Assembly (NCBI GenBank): GCA_017591395.1
Contig: WEDG01000209.1
Span: forward strand, 28,086 to 92,085
Reading direction: 5' to 3'
Length of the DNA: 64,000 bases
Source: Schistocephalus solidus
Lineage: Eukaryota > Platyhelminthes > Cestoda > Diphyllobothriidea > Diphyllobothriidae
In this document: positions 1-9,199 of the stretch, piece after piece
How positions within the stretch are numbered: position 1 is the first letter of the stretch
Layout of the letters: each line of letters opens with the position of its first letter
Program-made: the position numbers and the translations under genes
Notes under the pieces: generated by a model
What the model was told of the DNA's origin: nothing
Seen by the model: the letters and a program-made list of their open reading frames with translations, nothing else
The model's database searches: none

Positions 1-2
1 TT

Positions 3-310
3 GGCCGTTTTAGGCTTGGTTCTCGATGTGACAATGGTGATATATTGCTGTACTTTGCTGATGGAAACAGACTGTTTGTCACGAGGACGTGCTTCCAGCA
101 TGACAAGAAACATATACTGACCTGGTATTCAAATAACGGTCATGCAGCCAGTCAGATCGACTACATTCTAGACAGTTAAAAGTTCCGCAGTTGGATTAAC
201 GATATCAGATCGATGCGTGGTGCCAAAACTGATAAAGCCCGTGGTTCTGACCATGTTCTCGTGCTTGCACACTTGAAAGTTCACCTCTCATCCGCGCCCA
301 AAAGGCCACA
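3..310 (+). pseudogene. AP-endonuclease domain, C-terminal part, of RTE-like LINE
   Basis: Frame 3 reads GRFRLGSRCDNGDILLYFAD..., then TWYSNNGHAASQIDYILDS, ending in a stop at about 179. The next frame resumes with DIRSMRGAKTDKARGSDHVL, which matches the usual order of the LINE endonuclease: the 'TW.S.DG....QIDYIL' strand followed by the catalytic 'GSDH' strand. The SDH motif (about 246-254) is present, but in a different frame from the upstream part. A frameshift or stop therefore separates the two halves. Only the last third of the endonuclease is inside the window. Confidence 0.8.
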
Positions 311-959
311 TGATAGACGCCTCGGCGTCGCCAAAATCCGGCAATCCAACACTGTAGAGGCCCCGAGCAGAGAAAGTTGCTCCCGTTTTCGACTCGAGCC
401 AACGGAGAAGGCCGTAGCGAATGGCCATCACAGAAAAAAAAGTCTATATGGCAGCTGAGAAAATTCTTGGATGTACCCAGTGAAGTCGCAGTGACTGGAT
501 CAGCGGAAGAATCCTGAAGTTGCCTGCTCAGACGGCTCGAACCAAGTGGTGCAGTGATGATTCCTTCCGCCAACTCCGAAAGATGGAGGAAAATCGGCGA
601 GGGATGACCAGAAGAAATTTTGGGCTGAAATCACAACCTGCTTAGAGCAGGCCTCAAACGATGGTGAGACGCGGAAACCTACCAAATTATCCGCCAAGTT
701 AGTGATAAGCACTTACCCTGAGTGACTCTGTTGGTGACCTGAATGGCGGCTTTCTTGCTGATAACTTGTCTCAACTGCGATACCGAACCCAGAAACCCCT
801 CGTTCCCATCTGCAGTGGTCTTCTCCCTCTATACAGTGTCATGCAACCCCCTTTTGAAGAAGTCGCTGATGCCATACAAAAGTTGCACAACAACCACGCA
901 CTTGGAGAGGACGGTATACCCACTGACATCTAAAAGTCCTGTGTCGTTACTCTGACGCC

Positions 960-2126
960 CCGGTTTCATGAAATGCTTGAACAAGCGTGGATAGACGAGG
1001 TCGTTCCTGGTGACTGGGACTCAGATATCCGTGTACCTGTCCAAAAGAAAGGCGATAAGACGAGATGCAAGAACTACCGCGGCTGCTGCTGTGACGATCT
1101 TCACTATTTTCTTATCAGGCAATTCCAGGCCGTTCGTGACGCTAGGAGGAGGCCCAAATCAAGCCATGGCAAAGGCAAATTATAGCTCCGCTACTGCGCG
1201 AGTTTTGGTCCATAAAAATCTTTCCAAAACCGTTCGGTATTCGATCTGGCGTTCGAAAAGGTTGTATCCTGTCACCCATTCGTTTCAACTACGCTAGTGA
1301 CCGGTTTCTTGGGAAGGCCCTACATTAAGAGAACAGTGTTGAGCTTGCACCCGGACGCCGGTTGGCTGATCTCGACTACACCGGGGATATCGCCTTAATA
1401 GCTTCAATCTCTGGTGATCTGCAGTCACGAAGGAATGAAGTCACTAAATCGGCTAGTTTGTCCATAAACTCTGGGAAGACCAGTGTTTTCAAGCTAAATC
1501 CTTGCCCAGAAGAAGGCACATTTCGATATTGATGGCTGTCAACTTAAATAAGTACAGTTTAAAATGCTCTGGGACAAGGCTGCTGTCGAAAAGACAGTGC
1601 GAATGACATTATCTCCCGAATCAATGCTGCTCGTCGGGTTTTTGCAAGCCTTAACGAATGCCTATGGACCCGACGCGCCATTTTCGTCAGCACGAAGACT
1701 CACGTGAACTCTGCGTCTGTCCGGCATGTCCTTCCCTATGGCTGTAAATACTGGACTATGCACGTGGACTACCAGCGAAAACTGGAGGTATTTGACCACC
1801 AATGCTTTAGGGCCATCCTTCGAGTGAATTACACCGACATAATCTAACATAAGACAATCCACACTCGCTGCAACAAAATCGTAAGGATACCCCAAGCCAT
1901 TCAAGAAGAACTGTGGCTTGGGCACGTTGTTCGTCGTCCACCTCACGAGCTTAGTTACCGCCCTCGATCCGGCACCGTTACCCAAATGTAGGCATTGAAT
2001 AGTGGTTCAACTCTAAAACCTGGCTCGACACAGTTCTCTAGTACATGGATTGAACTGTCCAGGTTTGCTGCCACGGATCGTCATGCACGTAGAGTTCCGA
2101 TCAGTGACATCATCGAGGCCAGCTAG
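960..2126 (+). pseudogene. Reverse transcriptase and C-terminal region of RTE-like LINE, degraded
   Basis: RT motifs are spread over several frames. An entry block GDKTRCKNYRG lies near 1050-1085, RKGCILSPIRFNYAS near 1255-1300, and a catalytic block LDYTGDIALIAS near 1370-1405. In active relatives this last block is DYADD. Here the first aspartate is replaced by glycine (YTGD), so the enzyme would be inactive even if the frames were repaired. After it come GDLQSRRNEV and SLSINSGKTSVF, then the thumb and C-terminal blocks to about 2126. Several stops interrupt the reading. The order and spacing agree with an RTE-type ORF2. Confidence 0.8.
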
Positions 2127-2164
2127 ATCAGGCATGATTGCAACCGTAACAAGTAATACATGCT

Positions 2165-2285
2165 TAATGTCGTGCCTGGAAAGGTAGCCAACTGACGAGC
2201 CGACTCCGTCCTCTCAGGGCTGAGTCAGGCTTTATTAATCCTTCTGAATGTGACCTCTGGCACTCCCACTCAGTCGGGATCGTAG
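2165..2285 (-). repeat. R1 dispersed repeat fragment (inverted)
   Basis: Read on the minus strand this stretch runs GATCCCGACTGAGTGGGAGT, then a 'AAGGATT...GCCTGACTCAG' block, then CGTCAGTTGGCTACC. It parallels the core of the R1 repeat at 21860-22030. A 179-codon open frame across it (2164-2703, minus) is therefore not taken as a gene. Confidence 0.6.
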
Positions 2286-2289
2286 CCAC

Positions 2290-3870
2290 CCTCATTAAAT
2301 TCCTTGTGCGGCATGCGTAAACGGTTGGATAGGTTTGAAAGCCACTTGGTCCAATCTCGTCTCCAGTCGTCCTGACGCTTGCCACTGGAGTCCGAATGAA
2401 GAAACAGAATGCAGTAGATGCTTCGCAAATCTGTCTCACCATAAACTCACACGCAAGTCGCTGCCTGTGGTGCACACCGTAGACACAGGCGTTTGCGATG
2501 GTTGAACCGTCTTGTCGTAATAGCAACCCCTTCCACCGATTGTCGTGTCGAAAACGCATCGGCCCGAGATTAACTACCACATGTATCAGGCTCACTACGT
2601 GGCCAAAATACGTCCTAGGGTGGGACTCTACAGGAAAACAGATTCCAGATCTAAGTCCACCAAGGAAAGGATAATGTCTAAGAGTCCGAACAGAGCAAAT
2701 CATGTAACAAGATTAGCCAAGAGGATGTCGACCATTGAACACGAAAGAGATCTCTGAACGGGCAAAATGGTCAAAAGTAAGTCTAAGTCTAACTGGCAAA
2801 CTTATCAACTAATTTCGTCGGTAAAGCAATCCTATAGAGCCCTCTGTATCTAAAGGCAACAATAAAGTCTGAGAATGATCATAATATGCATAACCAACTA
2901 GAATATTCTTTTTACAACGCAGCTCTACCTCAGAAATATACTTCACTATAGCAGTCGGAAAAGGCAATCGCATTAACAAAATAAACTCGGGAATCTTTAG
3001 AACCTCGAGATTGTGTACGGAAACCCAAGACGTTATTACACGAAGTGTAGAGATAACACAAGTCAAGAATCCTCACATCTTAAAAAGTTTGACAGATAAA
3101 AATAATGTACGAGAGCCATCCATGTCCCCTGACTTCGAGCAAACGGCCCCAAAAGATGCCAAGAGCAGCAGATAGTGATAGTCGGGCTTGAAACACCCGA
3201 AGTGAGAATTTCGGTTACCAGTCATATTAGTCGAATAAAACAAAACAAGCCGCTTCAAAATAAATTAAAAAGTGGTTATATCAACACAAAAGATATTAAC
3301 TTGTCCGCGTACGCTAACTGTATAGTTTACTAGCACTGGCACCACAGGACAGGCGCAAAAGTTTGACCACAGCTTACACTACTGTCGCCAATGGTAGAAG
3401 GAGCCGAGAAAGAAAGTTACTACACAAATACAAAATTGGAAGCTGTGAAAGCACTAAAAATGGAATTGACACCATAATTTACAATACATTCTGTGCAATA
3501 AATGTCAAAAAGAATTGAGGGATAGTTGCGTCAAAAAACATCAAGTTCCGTTGCATGGTCAAGTGCTTGGATGTACATACATACAGACGGGAATGAAAAT
3601 CATGATTAAATGCAAGCAATTTTCGAACCAGGCCAGGATCACGGTGGCAGGCCTCCGGAACTCAGAAAAACGCTGTAATAGTTGGTCTGACTGTACAAAA
3701 AACGCTACTTACATCTCGGCGGAAAGAAAATATTGCACGTTGGACATGACACGCATGGTCACCAAATAATCGTTAAAAATGAACACTGAAGAAAACAGTG
3801 AACATAATAAGTACAGACAGGAATCAGGCCGCTCTTGGACGACAGACGTCATTACTCGCACTCAGGACAC
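2290..3870. other. No recognised gene; region downstream of ONECUT
   Basis: AT-rich sequence with only short unrelated open frames. It lies 3' of the ONECUT gene and could hold its 3' UTR or a last exon. I saw no TTTATT (minus-strand AATAAA) between 3300 and 3870, so the polyadenylation site is not evident close to the stop. Confidence 0.5.
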
Positions 3871-3875
3871 TTACT
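3869..3875 (-). other. Stop codon overlapping a consensus splice donor in ONECUT
   Basis: The coding frame ends AAA GGC AAG TAA. The same bases read GGCAA/GTAAGTG, a full GTAAGT donor. Either translation ends here or a phase-2 donor leads to a further exon in the unannotated region 2290-3870. Confidence 0.4.
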
Positions 3876-6230
3876 TGCCTTTTGGATTTATAGAGATACC
3901 TACACGGGAAGATGTGGTAGCCTGCGGCGTTTGCTCCGGTTTGACACGACACAGCACGGGGGTATCAGATGCAGAGGAAGATGGCTGATGTTCAGCCTCA
4001 ATGCTCCTGTCGTTAGCAATAAGTGTAGCGGCCGACGGAAGAACGAGACCCGTGGAACCAGTCTGCGACTGAACGGTTCGCGAGGCGTCAACAGGACCAG
4101 CACGGAGAGCGATACGCACAGTCTGACAGCCATCACTTGAGGGCCTAATCAGCTGAGCGGAGTTGGAGGAACTTGAAGTAAAAAGACCGGTCGGTAGAGA
4201 GATCGAGTCAAGAGCAGATATCATGGACACGGGGATGCCCGTTGATGAGATCAAGCAGGCCGATGATCCTGGAAGGGTAGCTATACTTATAGGATCCTCC
4301 TCACCCTCTATAGGGCTGTTGATTAGGATAGCGTTCTGACCAGCGGGGAGCAACTGCAGTGAATGTGTCAGCAACTGAGGGGAGATACCGCTGACTGAGG
4401 AACCATCAGAGGCGACCAGAATGCTACCGGACACAGGACGTTCACGCACAATTTGGGAAGGAACTCCGGTGTTTATATGGACTGTGGCTGGGGCTGGAAC
4501 GGCGAGGCCGGAGTCCGGGGTAAGTCTTGGCGGGGCGGGTGAAGGGTTAAACTCTACAGTGGATGACAGAGGGACAGAAGGTTCCAGGCACTCCAAGAAA
4601 ATTTGGGATGGGGGAATCACGTCGGGGGCTGGCTGAAGCACCGGTGGCTCCGGTAGAGCCGAATGCGCAGGCTGAGATGGCTCGCTGGGAGACGGTGGGT
4701 CTATGCTTCGCGACGGAGAGGCAGATTCTGCAGGCTGGGGTTCATCGTCATCCTGCCACTTGTCAGATGACCGACGACGGGCATTCATAAAGAAATTCGC
4801 CACGGTCGATACTTCCAGACTAAGCTGTTGGGCAATCGTAGTTTGCATTTCTTTGCTTGGTCGCTTTGTTTCCTTAAATATCGCCTGTAGGGTCCGTCTT
4901 TGAATGTCCGTGAAAACTAGGCGCGGCTTTTTCGAAGCCTTTTCTTCACCTGGTTTGGCGTCCCCACTTTTGCGTTTTAGATTACCCGAGTCTAAATCTG
5001 CTGCAACCACTGATTTCAAAACCAAAAACCTACCAGAACTTTTGAGAAACGCGAATTTACGGTAGTCCGGTTCGTTAAGCCATTTCCACATTCTCCGAAA
5101 AGTCTCGCGTCCTGACTTAAGTTTGCTCCATGGTTTAGGATTCCGCAACAAGTCAGAGAGAGTTCCTTGACTTCTACAAAGCACTTTTTGTGCAAAAACA
5201 GCTTGAGGGATGCTGTGGCGCTTGAGCTCTTCACTGATTTTTTGAGCCAACTCCTAATGCAAATCAAAAAGTTGACGTAGAAATACCTTAGTGTTGAGTT
5301 CAGTCGCGTCTTGACTGGGACTTGTAGCATCATGATCAAGATCACTAGTTGTTTCCCCTTGAATACTGGATGGGCTAGCGGGTTCTGAAAAAACTAGGGT
5401 ATTAATATAATTCGAAAAGTTATGAAGGAGCTTAAAGTATGGAATGTACCTGGTGTAATGGGCCTCGACGTTTTAAGCTCCGTCCTAGGGAATTCGACCA
5501 TAGAGACGGATGGAACTTCGTTTGACACGCTGATGGTAATAGGCAGCGGCGCGGAAGGCGCAAACTCCGCTGTGGGAGCAGGGAAAATCTTTGAGTTGGA
5601 AACGTTTTTGTCAGCCAGTCGGGGTTTTTCACCATTAGTAGCTACAAACGATGCCAAATCGGGTACACCGTATGTCTGCGTGGTACCTTGTACGGTCGGA
5701 ACATCAGACGGGAGCTTCTGGGCATAGAGTTTGTCGGATACTGACGTTATTGGAGGGAGAGACGTCAGATTTGTATAACCCACAGATTTCGATGGCCCAG
5801 GAGGTTCGATTTCTGCTTCTGCCTGTACAGGTAGTGTGCCTATCGGAACCGTGGAAAGTCCTGAGAGATTTAGGTCACTGGTCAGAAGATTCTCAGGTAT
5901 AGTTATTGTCAGCCCCTCAGTCGACTGATCTAGACCTCCAAAAGGACCGGAAGGAGTTGTTAGAAGTATCGTTTGCTGATCGCCACAGTTGATTAGGGTT
6001 AGCTTGACCGTCTGTATACCTTGGAGAGCTTGATTATTTCCAGGAAAAGTCTGAAGTTCTAAAGTGCGTCCATCCAAGTTGTTGAATAATGGTATATTTT
6101 CCAAGTCTCCAACTTGAAGGTTAAGTTTTTCCGTCGTACCCAGGGCGCTGATAGGAAGTGCAGCCATGGTGATCGGACAGCACTGAGAATTCTGGAGTCC
6201 TGCCAATTGGGCGTCCATTGTAGGCTCCAT
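3871..6230 (-). CDS. onecut: ONECUT-class CUT-homeodomain transcription factor
   Basis: Nuclear, sequence-specific transcription factor. Proposed exons are 6230-5450, 5384-5287, 5253-5034 and 5000-3871, giving 742 aa; if 5033-5001 is retained the product is 753 aa. The start is ATG 6230, which has purine -3 and G +4 context and an in-frame stop upstream. The N-terminal 260 residues are low in recognisable domains. The CUT domain is about residues 289-366 and contains LCRSQGTLSDLLRNPKPWSK and WKWLNEPDY; it is joined across two exons as ELNTK/ELAQK. The homeodomain is about 400-459 in the long form and contains KKPRLVFTDIQRRTL and NFFMNARRRS. Phe48 and Met50 in helix 3 are the ONECUT hallmark. 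The last ~290 residues are Ser/Pro-rich. The class assignment is secure. Less certain are the C-terminus, where a GTAAGT at the stop could be a splice donor, and any 5' non-coding exons. Orthologues act in neural, sensory and endodermal differentiation (family knowledge). Confidence 0.95.
5001..5033 (-). other. Candidate in-frame 33-nt intron between CUT and homeodomain
   Basis: Minus strand: AGTTCTG/GTAGGT at the donor and GTGGTTGCAG/CAG at the acceptor. The 33 nt are a multiple of three, so the frame stays open either way. If retained, they add eleven mostly hydrophobic residues (GRFLVLKSVVA) to an otherwise polar linker. Vertebrate ONECUT genes have an intron between these same two domains (family knowledge). 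Spliced, the linker reads FLKSSADLDSGNLKRK. An alternative acceptor 3 nt further on is also possible. Confidence 0.65.
5254..5286 (-). other. ONECUT intron 2, 33 nt micro-intron
   Basis: The donor is ACTAAG/GTATTT and the acceptor TTGCATTAG/GAGTTG (minus strand). Removal in phase 0 gives ELNTK-ELAQKIS, which restores the conserved start of the ONECUT CUT domain (family form: INTKE-A). At 33 nt it is about as short as animal introns get, consistent with flatworm micro-introns. Confidence 0.88.
5385..5449 (-). other. ONECUT intron 1, 65 nt
   Basis: On the minus strand the sequence reads CACCAG/GTACATT at the donor and TTTTTTCAG/AACCCG at the acceptor. Splicing in phase 1 joins ...RPITP to EPASPSSIQGE without a stop. 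The unspliced frame stops at 5394. Confidence 0.85.
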
Positions 6231-6408
6231 CTTGAGGGCTTCGGTAGAAATCTTTATGTTTAGAGGGGTTTGTGATAACTCCAGGGTTTATTTGGGGGTT
6301 GGCGATATAGAATGAATCAAGGGCAGATGCCTTCTGTGTATTCGAATTCACAGTTCTTCCTTGCGCTAAAATTTCGTTCGAATTATTTAGAAGATGACGA
6401 TGATCCAT
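6121..6408 (-). other. Overlapping upstream ORF at the ONECUT start
   Basis: A 95-codon frame starts at ATG 6408 (A at -3, G at +4), overlaps the ONECUT ATG at 6230 in another frame, and ends at 6121. If the transcript includes 6408, this frame would act as a translational inhibitor of ONECUT or, after splicing, as an alternative first coding exon. No domain is recognised in it. Confidence 0.35.
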
Positions 6409-6454
6409 AATACGGTTTGAATAAAGCCTCTTCGGGAATTGGTTTAGAAATCCA

Positions 6455-6527
6455 ATCGATCGATAATCCGTCGATAACCACAGGCCATAACGAGCTACGT
6501 ATCGACAAGCCGACGAAACTCATCGAT
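6455..6527. promoter_or_regulatory. ATCGAT motif cluster upstream of ONECUT
   Basis: ATCGAT occurs at 6455-6460, 6459-6464 and 6522-6527, with related TCGATA at 6471-6476 and TATCGA at 6500-6505. ATCGAT/ATTGAT is the core bound by ONECUT proteins (family knowledge). The cluster lies 47-119 bp upstream of ATG 6408 and 225-297 bp upstream of ATG 6230. This is the expected position for a promoter-proximal autoregulatory element. DRE-type TATCGATA factors are an alternative reader. Confidence 0.45.
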
Positions 6528-6979
6528 ATAAGGCGGTCAATAACGCTGAGTGGCCTCCAAAATGGCCGTTCGTAGTGTTATTTTAAACAAATATAGATTT
6601 TATAGTTTGACAAAATACTAAGCTAATTCCTATAAATGTTAATATTTTGTCGTTTAAAATTGTATTTTACTTTTGAATTTGTGCTTAGCAGTGTAAAATA
6701 TTAGTTTTTTTCTATGTTACAAAACTCACATACCCTTTCTACTAACAAGTAGTATACCGTTTGTTAATTTAAATATCCTGCTCTTGACTCGGCAGAACAC
6801 GCCTTCTCGCAATTTCACGAGACAAAATTTAAGAATTTCAGAAACATAGTTCTGATTGACGACCACATGCTGACGGCTTCTACGAAAGTTACTGTTTTTA
6901 TAATCATTCTCTGACTATCAAATGGTAACAGGTGTCAGTTTTATGGCTGATAGTGAGGTTTCAAAACCAACAAATGTCT
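6528..6979. other. AT-rich intergenic region, nothing recognised
   Basis: Upstream flank of ONECUT. It holds AT-rich sequence with no open frame or repeat that I can name, up to the Penelope-like element. Confidence 0.5.
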
Positions 6980-7014
6980 CACGAATAGAGGCAAATGTTC
7001 GCATTTCAGGTGTG

Positions 7015-7480
7015 CGTATAAGACGTACTTCACATTTTCCGGAGAAACCTATGAGCAGATCAAGGGAACTCCAAAGTGGCAGAATTGGTCCTACAAGAGC
7101 TGGAAAAGATCGCCTTCACTCAACAGCAGCCTGTCTTTCGGCGCCGCTACGCTGACAACACATTTGTTATCGTCAAAAGGAACATGCTGCATAATTTCCA
7201 TGATCACCTTGACTCAATCTTCCAAGATATACAATTCGCGAGGGAAGAAAAAATAGAGCAATAACTCCCCTTGCTTGATGTACTCGTCGGCGAAGTCCCA
7301 ACAACGAAACGGCTGCCTACCGGAAAGCGACAAAACCACGCCGCTTCTCAATTTTCACAGCAACCATCCGGTGGCTCACAAACGAAGATGTGTGAGAACA
7401 CTGTTCAAACGCATCCAGACGCATTGCAATAACCCGGCTAAAAAAAGCACGTGAGGCCCGTTACCTCCGCGACCAGTTTA
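7015..7480 (+). pseudogene. PLE reverse transcriptase, C-terminal remnant
   Basis: The reading is split between frames. FTFSGETYEQIKGTP is followed by a deletion that removes the usual MGSP-type block. The next frame continues AELVLQELEKIAF and RRYADNTFVIVKRN, in which the catalytic YADD is changed to YADN. It ends at a stop at about 7261, after which LPLLDVLVGEV resumes. The enzyme would not be functional. Confidence 0.8.
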
Positions 7481-8043
7481 TGCGGAATGGCTATCCGAAG
7501 GCGTTCATAAACCGATGCCTACGTGTTCGCCCCCGGAGGTCCCAACCGGAACCAACCCCTACGGTATGGCATGTGATGCCATACATGAAGGACGTGTCAG
7601 AAGCAACCGAGGGCATTTTTGCGGGACTTTGTGCCAGAATTGCACACCGGCCCAAAGCTACCATGTGCAGCAGGGTCATGAGAATCAAGGACAAATTAAA
7701 TCTTAATGAGCAGTCGGGTGTAGTGTATCGCATCCAGTGCCAAAACTGTTCCCTTTACTACGCAGGACAAACTGGATGTATGCTTCGATCGTGCATACAC
7801 GAGCATAAGCTTGTTGTGAGACGGGGTGACGGCTTATCACAAGTGACTGCCCAAACGTACGAAACGGGGCACGAGTTCAACTTTGCAGCCACGAAGCTAA
7901 TCGCCCATGCCAGATGCACGACCAGCCGAGAAATGATTGAAGCCTGGGTCTCCGATGGGAACTCGGTCAATAAATTTATCGATCTGGCGCCGGCACGCAG
8001 GGCCCTGCGCAGTCACCTCCGGACTGGCGCCACTGGTGTCTGA
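7480..8043 (+). CDS. PLE GIY-YIG endonuclease domain, open 187-aa remnant
   Basis: One uninterrupted frame carries the PLE linker (MRNGYPKAFINRCLRVRP) and a GIY-YIG nuclease: VVYRIQCQNC..YYAGQTG (the GIY and YIG strands appear as VVY and YAG), then LRSCIHEHKL and an ending SREMIEAWVSDGNSVNKFI. In PLEs this domain nicks DNA for target-primed reverse transcription (family knowledge). The frame is unusually intact compared with the upstream RT. It has no promoter or partner ORF of its own, so expression is doubtful; it is most simply a fossil. Confidence 0.75.
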   Translation: MRNGYPKAFINRCLRVRPRRSQPEPTPTVWHVMPYMKDVSEATEGIFAGLCARIAHRPKATMCSRVMRIKDKLNLNEQSGVVYRIQCQNCSLYYAGQTGCMLRSCIHEHKLVVRRGDGLSQVTAQTYETGHEFNFAATKLIAHARCTTSREMIEAWVSDGNSVNKFIDLAPARRALRSHLRTGATGV

Positions 8044-8093
8044 CTGGCCTCTGATTCCTATAACTGTTACTCGCTTTTTTGTTACCATTTTAA

Positions 8094-8130
8094 CTCTGAT
8101 GCTGGATTCCAGTAAGAGTTCGAAAGCTCA
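8094..8130 (+). ncRNA. Hammerhead-ribozyme-like motif in PLE tail
   Basis: Core-like strings CTGATG (8096-8101) and CGAAA (8121-8125) flank a foldable segment: GGATTC can pair with GAGTTC across a CAGTAA loop. The homologous PLE tail at 44766-44795 has CTGACGA and GAAA, fitting the CUGANGA/GAAA hammerhead core better. Hammerhead motifs are known in Penelope-like elements (family knowledge). Here A9 is replaced by C and stems I/III were not resolved, so it is probably a decayed ribozyme. Confidence 0.4.
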
Positions 8131-8245
8131 AACGAATAAAACCATGGTTCCGGTGAACGTAAAACAACTTTCTTCTTCTTATTCTTATTCTTCACTTAAA
8201 CAAATGTCTTCTCTCCATCGACCTTTGGGCTTAGTTACCTAAGAT

Positions 8246-9119
8246 TCCGAAGTCTAGCGGGTTAACTTGATGAGTATGTTCTAGTGCTTTATGTGTATAA
8301 CTCCTCCCCGGTTACTCTTCTTCCTTAAAAGAAAATAAGTCCCATTTATTAAAAGTTCTAACGCATCATCTTCCACTAAAAACTTTCTCAAGCCCTTTGA
8401 CTGCAGTTTCAGCGCCTACAAAAGTGTACCTTCTCAGGCGAAGAAGACGGTTGAGTCTTCAGGCGTGAAGCTTTGATAGTCTGTTGCATTAAAAAGCAAT
8501 CGATTTACCAACAAAAAATTATAGAAAACAAAGAAACCCGCAACCAGGATGCACTCATCTTGAGTTTCAGCTCCTGTTCGAGTCCTGCACTTCCAAGCTA
8601 TCGATATACGCTCCCCAACCACGCTGCTTCATAGGCATTCAGCCTTATTTAAACATGTGAGCTTGCTCTATAAGATGGTTGAATCTTCACTTTACATGTT
8701 TTTGATGTGAAGTTAAACTGATCGCAACATCAGGCGTTTGCAGTGTACTCGATTTTCTGACGTTTGTATTACGAGTTATACGGACTTTCGTCGCTACATT
8801 TGGCAGTTGCATAGTCGTGAACGAGGTCACCCACCGTGCGCTCCATGACTCGGTGACTACAATCCCAGCGATCTGCGCTTGAGATAGTTTATATTGAGGC
8901 AGGCTTGCTTATCATCTACTGCAATCTTTCCTCCATCATCCATCTGGCTTCGCTTACAAGACCGGAAGAGAACTCGGGTGCAGTGACGGACAAATCTAAA
9001 CAGCCAAGCCACGCTTGTCACACATGGGCTGGTCTCGGCAGTGTCGCAGACTTTCATTTGAATGGCTTTGATCTCACCTGAGTGTGCCATCACGACCACA
9101 TTAAAAAAGAGTCATTATG
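8246..9119. other. No recognised feature
   Basis: Mixed sequence with short, non-conserved open frames on both strands. No repeat family or gene recognised. Confidence 0.5.
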
Positions 9120-9195
9120 CCTGACTCTCGGTCCCGACAGAACCGAGTTAGCCTGTCAATTGACTGACTTAGAAGCCATGACTTTCAGTCCGTCG
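9120..9195 (+). repeat. Weak R1 repeat fragment
   Basis: GCCTGACTCTCGGTCCCGAC followed by TGTCAATTGACTGACTTAGA and AGCCATGACTTTCAG parallels the R1 core (CCTGACTCTCAGTCCGCCAG ... GTCAGTTGGCAACC ... AAGCCACGACTTTTA). Divergent. Confidence 0.4.
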
Positions 9196-9199
9196 CGAT

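Larger units (their letters stand above)
1..2130 (+). mobile_element. RTE-like (SR2/BovB-type) LINE remnant, cut by window edge
   Basis: Consecutive, frame-broken pieces read in the order of one LINE ORF2: endonuclease end (3-310), RT start (about 960-1100), RT core (about 1250-1500) and the RT-distal part (about 1600-2126). Recognisable stretches include QIDYILDS at the endonuclease end, GDKTRCKNYRG in the RT entry, RKGCILSPIRFNYAS before the catalytic block, and RINAARRVFASL and ELWLGHVVRRPPHELS near the C-terminus. This wording is typical of RTE-clade LINEs, to which SR2 of schistosomes belongs (established family knowledge). Stops and frameshifts are frequent, so the copy is dead. Its 5' end lies outside the window. 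The 3' end is set where the conserved terminal reading (...RVPISDIIEAS) stops. Confidence 0.85.
6980..8245 (+). mobile_element. Penelope-like element, 5'-truncated
   Basis: The RT end and complete C-terminal GIY-YIG region of a Penelope-like retroelement (PLE). Order: RT block KTYFTFSGETYEQIKGTP (about 7015-7065); RRYADNTFVIVKR with a mutated YADD (about 7145-7195); LPLLDVLVGE (about 7265-7295); RNGYPKAFINRCLR linker (about 7483-7525); GIY-YIG domain (about 7700-7990); then a non-coding tail with a hammerhead-like motif and a TTC/TTA-rich run (8165-8200). Several frame breaks occur before 7480. The 5' two thirds of the RT are missing. Confidence 0.9.

Noticed and set aside
2164..2703. 179-codon minus-strand open frame
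   Set aside because: It crosses an R1 repeat fragment, has no recognisable domain and starts inside unique AT-rich sequence; best explained as chance.
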